64,000 nt of DNA from Ixodes scapularis. Taxonomy: Eukaryota; Arthropoda; Arachnida; Ixodida; Ixodidae. The stretch spans positions 25,111,085 to 25,175,084 of the forward strand of contig NW_024609839.1 in NCBI RefSeq assembly GCF_016920785.2. Reading direction: 5' to 3'. Position numbers and translations under genes: made by a program. The notes beneath the pieces were generated by a model, which did not search any database, was not told where the DNA came from, and saw only the letters and a program-made list of their open reading frames with translations. Below are positions 1 through 10,168 of the stretch, one piece after another (position 1 is the stretch's first letter; every line of letters starts with the position of its first letter).

Positions 1-301
1 CGCGGTGTCTTTGGAATGCGATTGCTACGATCAGTGGCTCTTAAAACCTCAGTAGCCCCCCTTCAATGGTGAACTCTTCGATGTGAACGCCCTTACCTTC
101 AGTGTCCGGAGACTGCTGCAAACCTCCGACGAGAGGGGACGTCTTCTCCGGGCTCCGTAAGCCCCAGAGAACTGTACGCGACTGTACGTGATCCTGGTAT
201 AAACATCGCCGCGCTCCGTCGGCCCGCCGCAACACGTCCGCTGAGAGATCGGTTCGCTCGAGTCTTGTTCTGCGAGCGGCACGTCCGTTTCTGCTTCGAA
301 T

Positions 302-1075
302 ATGGCTACAGCCGACATCGCCGCTTCGCAGCTCACCAATATCTTTGCGTCCATCCTGAGCCAGGACATGAAAATCTCCCTAGAGCGAGACGACCAAGGT
401 GTTAAATGGATCACCCCTGGAAAGCCCCGCAAATCTCGTCTTCCGGCCGACTTTGACCCCGAACTTCACGTAGTTATAGTGCATCTCCCAGTCCGTCCTG
501 CTGGCGTAGCTGCGCTGCCTCTTGACAGTTTGCCGGCGTTCTTGCAAGCCGCACAGCTCCTTGCTCATACATGTACCGACGTGTCGCTCCACCTCCGGCA
601 AAATAACCGTCCTCCGCACCCATCACGAAGCGATCGTCAACTGGCTACTTCGCATCACCAATATCACCTTACAAAACACTTCCCCTCCCGTCCACTCCTA
701 CCTAGCCGCTCCAAACAACTCCTGTCAAGGTGTTATACGTGGAATTGCCTCGGAGGCCACCCCCGACGAGATCATCATCAATGATCTGGAGTCTTATCAA
801 GGGGACAGCCTTCACGCAGGGCGAGAGGGCACAACAGGTTCAGCCATCATCACCTTCATCGGAACCCATGTCCCTTACACAGTGTACTACCGCCACCTTG
901 AATTTCGCTGCCGCCCCCACAAACCTCGAGCCCATCATTGCAACAGCTGTGTCGAGTACAGACACCGTACTCTGGCCTGCCCGGGCAACCAGCGACGCTG
1001 CCCCCCGTGTTCCACCACCCTGGCCCGCCCAGACAAACCCCCTCCCTGTACTCCCTGGTTTGCGTTGCTTCAACT
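302..1075 (+). pseudogene. LINE ORF1 fragment (gag-like, zinc knuckle)
   Basis: This is a broken ORF1 of a non-LTR retrotransposon, probably of the I/R1-like group; such proteins bind the element RNA. The frame opens at the ATG at 302. It shifts by one base around 585-600, where the second frame continues to about 1075. Readable pieces include a basic N-terminal part, the stretch 'GTHVPYTVYYRHLEFRC', and a cysteine/histidine-rich end (HCNSC...CPGNQRRCPPC) resembling gag-like zinc knuckles. No matching ORF2 follows: the next recognisable coding material at 1450 is CR1-like, so this copy is 3'-truncated or rearranged. Family assignment is from memory of arthropod LINE ORF1 proteins. The frameshift is seen directly. 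Confidence 0.6.
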
Positions 1076-1828
1076 CGCAGTGTGGTTGTCAAACAGGGCA
1101 CTTGGTCCCGAATAAGCTGCTGCACCTTCACTCACTCCATCAAACGCATCCCTCAACGGTTCTAGCGGCATGTAAAGCGTGGATGCTGGATTCGGTTTAT
1201 GGCAGTCACCTTGTCAATTGCTACAGTGGAGCACACTGTTTACAGAAAGGATCGTGCTAAGAACTGTAGGGGTGTGCTGGTCGTGGTACCTTTTCTACTA
1301 CCCTTTTGGCGACGCCACGACCTGGAGCTGGAACCTCTCACAAGCATGGCAAGGGGCTGCTATACTGTGCATGCTACCTGGCTTCCGTGAAAGCTGAGTC
1401 CTATGACCTGCCCAGCAAGCCACTGGTGCTCATTAACACGATTTAATTAAATGTGTGCATACTAGACGTCTTCAATTTGAGTCGCTGGGAGTGCAGTGTA
1501 TACCATGGAACCATTTCCAGTGGCCCCAAATACTCGACAGTTCGACGGTACAGTGTGCTCAGTCCACTTGTTCTCAACATGTTTATTAATCGTGATCCCT
1601 GCAATCAACTCCACTGCTGTTACAGACGACATGATACTGGTGCCGCTTATCAGGTGGCCCCAGAAACCACCAGGGTTTGCAGAACAACATCGACAAGGTC
1701 TACTATAAACAGCCAGCTATGCTTCTCGCACAGCCTGACGACAGTTTTGTTCAAAACATGCGGAACGCTGGGTTTTGTACTTAGCGTGTCCAGTAGACCA
1801 GGCCATAACAGGCTTAGGTGCCTTTCAC

Positions 1829-2093
1829 CAGTGGCGTACCAACTTGGTTTTGAGTGGGGGGGGAGGGCAAACTAAACCCCCTTTCCCTCCCCTCCTCCTC
1901 CCCCCCCCCCCCCCCCCCCCCGGGGCCGAGGAGCGGTGCCCTTGGTATCCCTTGGGCGCTGCCAGCCAGTGTTTGGCCTGCCCAGTGGTGGCTGTTTTTT
2001 TTTTTTTGGGGGGGGGGAACACATGACTTGCCCCCCCACTCTAAGAACTGGGGGACAAGCGCCCCCCTTTACCCCCCGGTTGGTGCGCCCATC
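1829..2093. mobile_element. hAT-type MITE, 265 bp, 8-bp TSD
   Basis: The element begins CAGTGGCGTACCAA and ends TTGGTGCGCCCATC, imperfect terminal inverted repeats. It is flanked by a perfect 8-bp direct repeat CCTTTCAC (1821-1828 and 2094-2101), the duplication length typical of hAT transposons. The interior is low-complexity, with a C-rich run at 1900-1921 and T/G runs near 1997-2018, and has no coding capacity. It splits the CR1-like LINE. Confidence 0.75.
1900..1921. repeat. poly-C homopolymer tract
   Basis: A run of about 22 C within the MITE at 1829-2093. Similar long C runs occur at 33689-33705 and 58664-58683. Exact lengths in assemblies are unreliable. Confidence 0.9.
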
Positions 2094-2603
2094 CCTTTCA
2101 CAGCCCTGGTCCTGACACACCTAGAGTATTGCAGCTCCGTATGAGACTCCTGTGAGGTTGATCTTGTAAGATCAGTTGAAAGTGTTCATCGAAGGGCAAC
2201 TATACATTATTCTTCGGCAGCCAAGCTCAGTCCGGATCACTCACTGCTTTGACATTGGCTAGAATTCTGGCCCTTCACTGGACGACCAGAGTTGATCTCA
2301 AGTGTGGCCCTCCAGCGGGTTGTCTTATTATGCCTCCTAAACAACGTTGTGGAACTGCAAGTTCACGAGACGGCACTGAAGGGAGTTGTTTGCAAGAATT
2401 GTGCTGGTGCCTTTCAACCGCTTCGTACTGTAGAGCAACAGCCTTCCTTCTTGGTGTGGTCTTCACTGTTCTGGCAATCCCTTTATTTGCACTCACGCAG
2501 AACCCCCCTTACAATCATCACAAGCTCGAAAACATCCATAGACAGGAAACTCGCTACCTTCACTCCCACTGAGGTAGAGCAGTGCCTATGTGCTTTGACG
2601 TGA

Positions 2604-3244
2604 ATTGCAGACTTTTACTTGGTTTCTATTTTGTGTTTCCCCCCACTTTTATTTGTTCCTTTTGCAGGGTACTGCAGGTTCTTGGTATAGTCTTTGGCCT
2701 CTTTACTATAACGAATTGCTCTTAGCAGGATTAGACGATAAAAGCACTTCTAACGCTTTTATCCTCTACTATGGTACTCTCTGGCACACAACTGTACTAT
2801 TTTATTCAACCTAACGAAAAACGGGTTTTATATCCGTTAACTAAGAAACGGACACACTGTCCGTCAGAATTACGACAAAGTGTTTGTAAAATTACGGAAA
2901 TTTTTTACAGTGTATCTAACTCGACTTGGGGCAAATAAATATCACAACTCATAGCACTATTTCATCATTTTGACGCCTCAAACTTTGGACTTCAGAGCTG
3001 AATGCAAACATTAAAAGTGAACAGCCACGGTGCCGTATTCTCTAATGTTTAGGCCGACCAATCAAAAGGTACGCGCTTCATAATAGCCGATTTGTACTTT
3101 GAGAAGTTTTCTGGCATTCCGCATAACTAAAGAGGTTATAAAAGTTGCAGTAGAGTTGCAGTTGCAGTAATGTGTGTCCTCAAAATACGATCTACTGTCT
3201 GTGAGTTAGTTTTGTGAGCCTGGCTGGTGCACAATGGTGGAATC
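2604..3244. other. unassigned AT-rich spacer
   Basis: No coding region, hairpin or repeat family that I can name. It lies between the CR1-like remnant and the gypsy pol remnant and may include decayed 3' sequence of the gypsy element, but I see no paired LTR. Confidence 0.3.
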
Positions 3245-3902
3245 CTATTCTTCAAGCGTAAGTGCCCAGCGTGCCAGTCGTCCTACCAAATTCTCCAGCC
3301 GATGAAGCCAGGTGAAGGCGACATTATCAGTCCGGATCACAAAGCGCGCGCCATTAATATACATATTGAATTTCCGCAGTGCGAATATTATGGCTAAGCA
3401 CTCAAGCTCGGAAACGCTGTAATTCTGTTCAGCAGCTGCTAACGTATGACTAGCAACTCCTACGGGCCGTAACACATCATCAAATACTTGCATCAGCACA
3501 GCACCTAAACCGTAGCCGCTTGAATCTGTTTGCAGTACAAACGGACGGTTGAGATCTGGGATCTTCAAAGATGCTGTTTCGAAAATAGCTCTGGACAGTT
3601 GGAGGGGAGCATTTAGCTATCACTCCGTCCAACGCTACTTGACGCCTTTGCGCAGCAGTTCTTTTCCAGGCCGCATTACCTCTGCACAGTGTGGTGCGAA
3701 TTGGCCGTAAGTGTCCTCCGCCACATGGTGCCAACTTTTTGCATAATGTGGGAGAGAAAATTCGGTTATTGCCTTCAGCTTGTCCTCGTTAGGGCGAACA
3801 GCTCCATTGTCGATTACAAAGCCAAGCGATTTAATCTTAGTCGCTGCCAATTTGATTTTGCCTGGATCAACAGTACACTAGGGAAAGCTATGTCCGACAA
3901 AT

Positions 3903-4062
3903 GTTTCGTTTCTTCTAAAAAGAAACCGAAGTGACGGAAGGGGCGATATCGCGTCTGATTTGTTAGAAGCTCAAGTGACAAAAGAGGGAACTTTCGTCAT
4001 TTGAGCACCTAACCCATCAGAAGCGCTATCGTCACTTCCGTTTCTTTTTAGGAGAAACGAAA
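3903..4062. mobile_element. hairpin MITE in gypsy pol
   Basis: A 160-bp inverted repeat. The left arm starts TTTCGTTTCTTCTAAAAAGA and the right arm ends TCTTTTTAGGAGAAACGAAA. The arms remain complementary, with mismatches, almost to the centre (about 3993-4000). It interrupts gypsy remnant A. No target duplication could be fixed with certainty. Confidence 0.65.
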
Positions 4063-4175
4063 CCCCCCAGCATTCTGAATGCGCGCTAGAATTGTCCGAA
4101 GGTACTCAAGATGCTCTTCAAATGAGCGTGAGAGGACGGTACTAAGGTAGGCAATTGGGCAACTTGGTAAAATTT

Positions 4176-4308
4176 ATACATGATAAAAACAGCTCAAACG
4201 ACAAAGAAGTAAAGAAACATACACAATAGGCGCATACATGACAGGACGAACGTGTCGTGCATGTTTTTTCACTTTGTTTTCGTTATTCGAGCTATTTTTA
4301 TTATGTAT
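4176..4308. repeat. imperfect palindrome, 133 bp
   Basis: Arms ATACATGATAAAAACAGCTC and GAGCTATTTTTATTATGTAT are near-complementary. The similarity continues inward (ACGACAAAGAAGT against ACTTTGTTTTCGT). Probably a small MITE inside gypsy remnant A. Confidence 0.5.
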
Positions 4309-4908
4309 ATGATAGGACTGCTACGTTACCCGTATAAGCCATGGCATATTTATACCGCGCGTCTCCAAGTACGATGTCCATAAGACGTTGGAACGCGGCA
4401 GGAGAGTTACTCAAGCCAAAAGGCATATGCCTTTAAGCTCGTAGAAGCCTTTGTAGCTTGTGAATGCTGTTTTCCGGATGTCGGCGGGTTCCACTTCTAT
4501 CTGGAGGAAACCGCGAATGCAGTCAAGGGTGATCAAAAAGCTCGCCTTCCCCAAATTTTGCATTATCAACTAATTCTAAGGGTACAGGTACGTGTCACGA
4601 ACAGTTACCACATTCAGGCAGCGATAGTCAACGCAAAGCCGAACCGTTTCATCCTTTTCAGGAGCAAGGACGATTGGGAAGGCCCAGGGGCTCTTCGACT
4701 CACGTACTGCACCCGTGTCGATCCTCTCTAGGGGAGCCTTGTCCAGCAGGCAGACATGTACACATTACCCCAAAAAAGTAACTAAGTAATGTTACTCGTT
4801 TCTCGCTCAAAAAGTAACTAAATACGTTACTCGTTACCGATTCAAGAAACGCGTGAGTTACCTCAAAAGCAACGAGTTACTTTTCACGTTACTTTGACGA
4901 CTGAATAC

Positions 4909-4920
4909 ACAACTGCTTTT
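4909..4920. repeat. left target-site duplication of the PLE composite
   Basis: ACAACTGCTTTT here abuts the 3' end of PLE unit 1. The same 12 bp recur at 15260-15271, directly after the last PLE base of unit 4. Position and identity indicate one integration event for the whole array. Confidence 0.8.
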
Positions 4921-4959
4921 AGAAGAGGAGGAAGGAACGCCAACCAAAAATAAAAAGGA

Positions 4960-5000
4960 GCCCAACGTTTCGAAACCTGCTTGGTTTCTTCTTCAGGGGC
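4960..5000 (-). ncRNA. hammerhead ribozyme-like motif, PLE unit 1
   Basis: On the minus strand, 5' to 3': stem I strand GCCC, core CTGAAGA, one extra A, stem II GAAACC / loop AAGCA / GGTTTC (6 perfect pairs), core GAAA, a two-base CG, UU, then stem I strand GGGC. This matches the conserved hammerhead core (CUGANGA, GAAA, NUH) with a GUU cleavage triplet. Stem III is only the A-U pair plus C-G with no loop, so a monomer should fold poorly. A dimer is plausible, as reported for other PLE hammerheads. Self-cleavage is an inference. Confidence 0.6.
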
Positions 5001-5032
5001 GACTGTGTGCGCGAGGAGCAAGTGGTCTTCTT

Positions 5033-7453
5033 TTACGGCGGTGGACGTGATGTTTTCGCGATCGTAATGTGGCTGAGCCCGCTGACGTAAGCCGACGGTA
5101 AACCGCCAAGCGACCGATTGATGTTTTGCGGTGTGGTTTGAATGTGCCATGACTCAACGAAGAGCCTTTGCCGGGAATTGGTCTCAATGTCGAGGATACG
5201 TGTGTCGTCGAAGTCAATGCGGTGGTCATTCGAGTCACTGTGTTCCGCAACCGCGCTGCGCTCATGATCGAATTTTCGCACGTCGGTTTTGTGCTGGCGA
5301 AGTCTTTCTTTAAAGTTTTTGGTTTCGCCGATGTATGTGGCAGGGCAGTCCGCACAAGGAATCTGGTAAATAACGCCTTGCGCTCTTTCCTTTGGGGGAC
5401 GATCTTTTGGCCGGGGCATCAGGTGTCCAAGCGTTGACACTGGTTTGTGGGACATCTGGATGCCTTCTTTTGCCAGCACACGCGCGAGCGCTTCGCTGGT
5501 TTCCTTTATGTAAGGGACGCAGATGCGCGTGGTTGAGCGGGGATGTGCGAGTTCTTGTGTTTCGCCGATTGGTCTTAGGCGTCGATCAGATTTACGTTGA
5601 CGACGAGCGATTCGCTGAATAAAACTGCGTGTGTAGCCGTTATTTAGCAGGTCGGAGATGATGGTTTCTTCTTCCTTTTTTCTGTAGTCCTCCGACGAGC
5701 AAATAGTCTTCGCTCGGGACAGGAATGTCCGGACGACCGACGCCTTGTGGCTCGCAGGGTGGTTTGAGTCAAATCGGAGATAGCGCCCAGTGTGTGTCGG
5801 TTTCCTGTACACCGTGAATTCCAATTGATCTTTTTGTCTTTTGACCAGCACGTCAAGAAACGGCAGGGCGTCGTTCTTTTCAGTTTCAACGGTGAACTGG
5901 ATGGCCGGCTCGATGGAGTTGAGGTGTGCCAAAAAGTTGTTCACTTCTGATTTCTTCATAATGCAGAAGCAATCGTCGACATACCGTAAAAACACTTTAG
6001 GGCGTGCAGTGAAAGACTCCAGCGCGCGATGTTCAATGGCTTCCATTGTCAGGTTGGCCGTGGTGACGGAGATGGATGCGCCCATTGCGGTTCCGCTGGT
6101 CTGCTTGAAGAATTCTCCTTTAAAGCTGAAGTAGGTGCTCCCCAGACAGAACTCTAGCAGGCGGCACAGTTCGTCCACCGTAAGGCTGGTCCGTTCGCTC
6201 AGCCTCTTGTCTCCCTCGAGGGCAGCTCTGGTTGTGGCGACTGCCAGGGGAACCGGCACGCTGGTGAAGAGCGAGACGACGTCGAACGACACCAGGCTTT
6301 CGTCATCGTTTACCTTTAGTTGCGCAACCTGTTCCACAAAGTGCCCGGTGTTCCGCACATAGGTCGCTGTGTTTCCAACGAGAGGAGAGAGAGTGCTGTG
6401 GAGGTAGTTCGACAATCCCCGAAGTGGTGAGGTTGTGAAATCCACGATCGGCCGGAGAGGGACGTTAGGCTTATGAACCTTAGGAAGACCGTAGAAACCG
6501 GGCGCAAACCCATTCCTGCTCAGAAGCCGCAGATGAAGGCTCCGCGCGTCAGGGTACTTCTTAAAAATTTCAGAAAGGATATTGTTCAGTTTTGTCTGAA
6601 CTTGTGATGTCGGGTCTTTCCTGAGCTTTTCATAGGCAGAGCTGTCAAGAAGGTTCTGAATCTTGTTCTCGTAGGCATCCCGGTCAAGGACCACAGTCGA
6701 GTTTCCTTTGTCCGCGGGTAGAATCACGATGTTTGTGTCTCCTCGAAGCTCCCGGAGAGCTGCTATCTCTTCCCGTGGCAGGTTAGGCTGTTGACGACGT
6801 GGAAGTTTCGATAGGATGCCGATCACCTTCTGCCGGACTCGGTCTCGGGCACTTGGATCTAGGTGCAAGATGCCGTCCTCGATATTTGCAACCATTTTTG
6901 GCAAAGGGGGTTTTGTCGTGGTCATGTTGAAACCGTGACCCTTCGCCAACACACTGACCTCGCACGGGGATAGTTGCCTGGAGGAGAGGTTCGTAACAAA
7001 CCTAGTGGAATCAGTGCTGTGCATTGCTTCGCCTTTCTTCTTCAGTCTCAAAAGCTTCTCCCTCTGAGATACTCGTTGCTCGTCTGCGGAAGTGGAGGCG
7101 ACACTGTCGGCGAAAGACTGAAGTGCTGGAAATAGGCTTGTGATGCGGTGTTCTAGTTGCCGACGAATAAAAAAGAGGTCTAGTCTTTTTCGCTTTAGCG
7201 TGGCTTGACAATCGTGGATGCGAGCTTTAACCAAACGGTGTTCTGCCTGTGCGATGATTTTGTTTCCTTCTCGCGTGTGGACAAGGCGTTTGAGGCAAAG
7301 GTTTCGGGGTACGACGTGTAGGTCCCGGCAAGTGCTTGTGAAATCTAAGTGAGTCTCAAACATGGCGATGGAGCGAGAAACGTTCACGTACCGTTTCGCC
7401 GAAATTGCTGCCTCTTCTCCGAAGTCCCGGCGTAAAGACTTGAAAGTAAACAT
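5033..7453 (-). CDS. Penelope-like element protein, intact (RT + GIY-YIG), unit 1
   Basis: An uninterrupted 806-codon frame from ATG at 7453 to the stop at 5033. The open frame extends 11 codons further upstream, without another ATG. It encodes the single PLE polyprotein, which copies element RNA and cuts target DNA. Numbering from this ATG: an N-terminal basic region to about 230; the PLE signature 'FYGLPKVHKP' near 320; RT motif A 'SFDVVSLFTSVP' near 389 with the catalytic Asp; motif B 'GTAMGASIS' near 454; motif C 'YVDD' at 491-494; motif D 'LPFLDVLV' near 530. The C-terminal endonuclease reads 'GVIYQIPCADC' near 693, 'YIGET' near 707, an Arg in 'KERLRQHK', His in 'AEHSDSNDH', and the expected catalytic Glu in 'VESWHIQ' near 767. 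All catalytic residues are present, so this unit is potentially active. A ribozyme-like motif follows its stop. Confidence 0.93.
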   Translation of the reverse strand: MFTFKSLRRDFGEEAAISAKRYVNVSRSIAMFETHLDFTSTCRDLHVVPRNLCLKRLVHTREGNKIIAQAEHRLVKARIHDCQATLKRKRLDLFFIRRQLEHRITSLFPALQSFADSVASTSADEQRVSQREKLLRLKKKGEAMHSTDSTRFVTNLSSRQLSPCEVSVLAKGHGFNMTTTKPPLPKMVANIEDGILHLDPSARDRVRQKVIGILSKLPRRQQPNLPREEIAALRELRGDTNIVILPADKGNSTVVLDRDAYENKIQNLLDSSAYEKLRKDPTSQVQTKLNNILSEIFKKYPDARSLHLRLLSRNGFAPGFYGLPKVHKPNVPLRPIVDFTTSPLRGLSNYLHSTLSPLVGNTATYVRNTGHFVEQVAQLKVNDDESLVSFDVVSLFTSVPVPLAVATTRAALEGDKRLSERTSLTVDELCRLLEFCLGSTYFSFKGEFFKQTSGTAMGASISVTTANLTMEAIEHRALESFTARPKVFLRYVDDCFCIMKKSEVNNFLAHLNSIEPAIQFTVETEKNDALPFLDVLVKRQKDQLEFTVYRKPTHTGRYLRFDSNHPASHKASVVRTFLSRAKTICSSEDYRKKEEETIISDLLNNGYTRSFIQRIARRQRKSDRRLRPIGETQELAHPRSTTRICVPYIKETSEALARVLAKEGIQMSHKPVSTLGHLMPRPKDRPPKERAQGVIYQIPCADCPATYIGETKNFKERLRQHKTDVRKFDHERSAVAEHSDSNDHRIDFDDTRILDIETNSRQRLFVESWHIQTTPQNINRSLGGLPSAYVSGLSHITIAKTSRPPP

Positions 7454-7527
7454 TTGGCAGAAATCTGCCTGGTTGGGTAAGAACAATTACAAGAGGAGGA
7501 AGGAACGCCAACCAAAAATAAAAAGGA

Positions 7528-7568
7528 GCCCAACGTTTCGAAACCTGCTTGGTTTCTTCTTCAGGGGC
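7528..7568 (-). ncRNA. hammerhead ribozyme-like motif, unit 1/2 junction
   Basis: Identical to the motif at 4960-5000, exactly 2568 bp away, between the stop of unit 2 and the start of unit 1. Here it lies upstream of an intact PLE frame, where cleavage would define a transcript 5' end starting GGGCTCC. Confidence 0.6.
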
Positions 7569-7600
7569 GACTGTGTGCGCGAGGAGCAAGTGGTCTTCTT

Positions 7601-10021
7601 TTACGGCGGTGGACGTGATGTTTTCGCGATCGTAATGTGGCTGAGCCCGCTGACGTAAGCCGACGGTAAAGCGCCAAGCGACCGATTGATGTTTTGCGGT
7701 GTGGTTTGAATGTGCCATGACTCAACGAAGAGCCTTTGCCGGGAATTGGTCTCAATGTCGAGGATACGTGTGTCGTCGAAGTCAATGCGGTGGTCATTCG
7801 AATCACTGTGTTCCGCAACCGCGCTGCGCTCATGATCGAATTTTCACACGTCGGTTTTGTGCTGGCGAAGTCTTTCTTTAAAGTTTTTGGTTTCGCCGAT
7901 GTATGTGGCAGGGCAGTCCGCACAAGGAATCTGGTAAATAACGCCTTGCGCTCTTTCCTTTGGGGGACGATCTTTTGGCCGGGGCATCAGGTGTCCAAGC
8001 GTCGACACTGGTTTGTGGGACATCTGGATGCCTTCTTTTGCCAGCACACGCGCGAGCGCTTCGCTGGTTTCCTTTATGTAAGGGACGCAGATGCGCGTGG
8101 TTGAGCGGGGATGTGCAAGTTCTTGTGTTTCGCCGATTGGTCTTAGGCGTCGATCAGATTTACGTTGACGACGAGCGATTCGCTGAATAAAACTGCGTGT
8201 GTAGCCGTTATTTAGCAGGTCGGAGATGATGGTTTCTTCTTCCTTTTTTCTGTAGTCCTCCGACGAGCAAATAGTCTTCGCTGGGGACAGGAGTGTCCGG
8301 ACGACCGACGCCTTGTGGCTCGCAGGGTGGTTTGAGTCAAATCGGAGATAGCGCCCAGTGTGTGTCGGTTTTCTGTACACCGTGAATTCCAATTGATCTT
8401 TTTGTCTTTTGACCAGCACGTCAAGAAACGGCAGGGCGTCGTTCTTTTCAGTTTCAACGGTGAACTGGATGGCCGGCTCGATGGAGTTGAGGTGTGCCAA
8501 AAAGTTGTTCACTTCTGATTTTTTCATAATGCAGAAGCAATCGTCGACATACCGTAAAAACACTTTAGGGCGTGCAGTGAAAGACTCCAGCGCGCGATGT
8601 TCAATGGCTTCCATTGTCAGGTTGGCCGTGGTGACGGAGATGGATCCGCCCATTGCGGTTCCGCTGGTCTGCTTGAAGAATTCTCCTTTAAAGCTGAAGT
8701 AGGTGCTCCCCAGACAGAACTCTAGCAGGCGGCACAGTTCGTCCACCGTAAGGCTGGTCCGTTCGCTCAGCTTCTTGTCTCCCTCGAGGGCAGCTCTGGT
8801 TGTGGCGACTGCCAGGGGAACCGGCACGCTGGTGAAGAGCGAGACGACGTCGAAGGACACCAGGCTTTCGTCATCGTTTACCTTTAGTTGCGCAACCTGT
8901 TCCACAAAGTGCCCGGTGTTCCGCACATAGGTCGCTGTGTTTCCAACGAGAGGAGAGAGAGTGCTGTGGAGGTAGTTCGACAATCCCCGAAGTGGTGAGG
9001 TTGTGAAATCCACGATCGGCCGGAGAGGAACGTTAGGCTTATGAACCTTAGGAAGACCGTAGAAACCGGGCGCAAACCCATTCCTGCTCAGAAGCCGCAG
9101 ATGAAGGCTCCGCGCGTCAGGGTACTTCTTAAAAATTTCAGAAAGGATATTGTTCAGTTTTGTCTGAACTTGTGATGTCGGGTCTTTCCTGAGCTTTTCA
9201 TAGGCAGAGCTGTCAAGAAGGTTCTGAATCTTGTTCTCGTAGGCATCCCGGTCAAGGACCACAGTCGAGTTTCCTTTGTCCGCGGGTAGAATCACGATGT
9301 TTGTGTCTCCTCGAAGCTCCCGGAGAGCTGCTATCTCTTCCCGTGGCAGGTTAGGCTGTTGACGACGTGGAAGTTTCGATAGGATGCTGATCACCTTCTG
9401 CCGGACTCTGTCTCGGGCACTTGGATCTAGGTGCAAGATGCCGTCCTCGATATTTGCAACCATTTTTGGCAAAGGGGGTTTTGTCGTGGTCATGTTGAAA
9501 CCGTGACCCTTCGCCAACACACTGACCTCGCACGGGGATAGTTGCCTGGAGGAGAGGTTCGTAACAAACCTAGTGGAATCAGTGCTGTGCATTGCTTCGC
9601 CTTTCTTCTTCAGGCTCAAAAGCTTCTCCCTCTGAGATACTCGTTGCTTGTCTGCGGAAGTGGAGGCGACACTGTCGGCGAAAGACTGAAGTGCTGGAAA
9701 TAGGCTTGTGATGCGGTGTTCTAGTTGCCGACGAATAAAAAAGAGGTCTAGTCTTTTTCGCTTTAGCGTGGCTTGACAATCGTGGATGCGAGCTTTAACC
9801 AAACGGTGTTCTGCCTGTGCGATGATTTTGTTTCCTTCTCGCGTGTGGACAAGGCGTTTGAGGCAAAGGATTCGGGGTACGACGTGTAGGTCCCGGCAAG
9901 TGCTTGTGAAATCTAAGTGAGTCTCAAACTTGGCGATGGAGCGAGAAACGTTCACGTACCGTTTCGCCGAAATTGCTGCCTCTTCTCCGAAGTCCCGGCG
10001 TAAAGACTTGAAAGTAAACAT
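7601..10021 (-). pseudogene. Penelope-like element, full-length unit 2 with premature stop
   Basis: The second head-to-tail PLE unit, offset from unit 1 by exactly 2568 bp and about 98-99% identical by eye. From the ATG at 10021 it encodes all RT motifs (motif C YVDD intact; motif B reads GTAMGGSIS rather than GTAMGASIS) and the start of GIY-YIG. A CGA to TGA change at 7844-7846 ends translation after 'QHKTDV', removing about 80 residues including the His and catalytic Glu of the endonuclease. The rest of the frame down to 7601 is otherwise open. The product would keep RT but probably lack endonuclease activity. The same stop occurs in unit 4. Confidence 0.9.
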
Positions 10022-10095
10022 TTGGCAGAAATCTGCCTGGTTGGGTAAGAACAATTACAAGAGGAGGAAGGAACGCCAACCAAAAATAAAAAGGA

Positions 10096-10136
10096 GCCCA
10101 ACGTTTCGAAACCTGCTTGGTTTCTTCTTCAGGGGC
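10096..10136 (-). ncRNA. hammerhead ribozyme-like motif, unit 2/3 junction
   Basis: Third copy of the 41-nt motif, at the same 2568-bp spacing, upstream of unit 2. Core CTGAAGA and GAAA, the 6-bp stem II and the GCCC/GGGC stem I are all conserved. Confidence 0.6.
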
Positions 10137-10168
10137 GACTGTGTGCGCGAGGAGCAAGTGGTCTTCTT

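Larger units (their letters stand above)
1450..2590 (+). mobile_element. CR1-like LINE reverse transcriptase remnant, interrupted
   Basis: These are decayed 3' parts of a CR1/L2-like LINE ORF2. Between 1490 and 1660 two frames together read like RT motifs: 'SVLSPLVLNMFI' (motif B region) and 'TDDMILV' (a damaged YADD active site). After the MITE at 1829-2093, the C-terminal region resumes at 2102 with 'LVLTHLEYCSS', typical of CR1 C-terminal domains, and continues in shifting frames to a stop near 2602. Joining the flanks of the MITE restores continuity, which supports a single LINE copy. Frameshifts and stops rule out function. The stretch 1110-1450 shows nothing I recognise. Confidence 0.6.
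3245..4760 (-). pseudogene. gypsy-type pol remnant A (RT to RNase H)
   Basis: Read on the minus strand from 4760 down to 3245 this is the RT and RNase H part of a Ty3/gypsy polyprotein. Near 4700 it reads 'SPWAFPIVLAPEKD' and 'LCVDYR', the RT entry motifs. Around 3850-3640 comes a thumb-like part ('LGFVIDNGAVRPNEDKLKAI'). At 3568-3245 it reads 'FVLQTDSSGYGLGAVL' followed by 'SELECLAIIFALRKF' and 'FVIRTDN', the RNase H signature of gypsy elements. Stops, frameshifts and two hairpin insertions (3903-4062, 4176-4308) break it. Neither LTR is recognisable, and the upstream part ends against the GTTAC-rich element at about 4770. Confidence 0.75.

Noticed and set aside
5131..6362. Several plus-strand frames repeated every 2568 bp
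   Set aside because: Antisense shadows of the PLE coding sequence.
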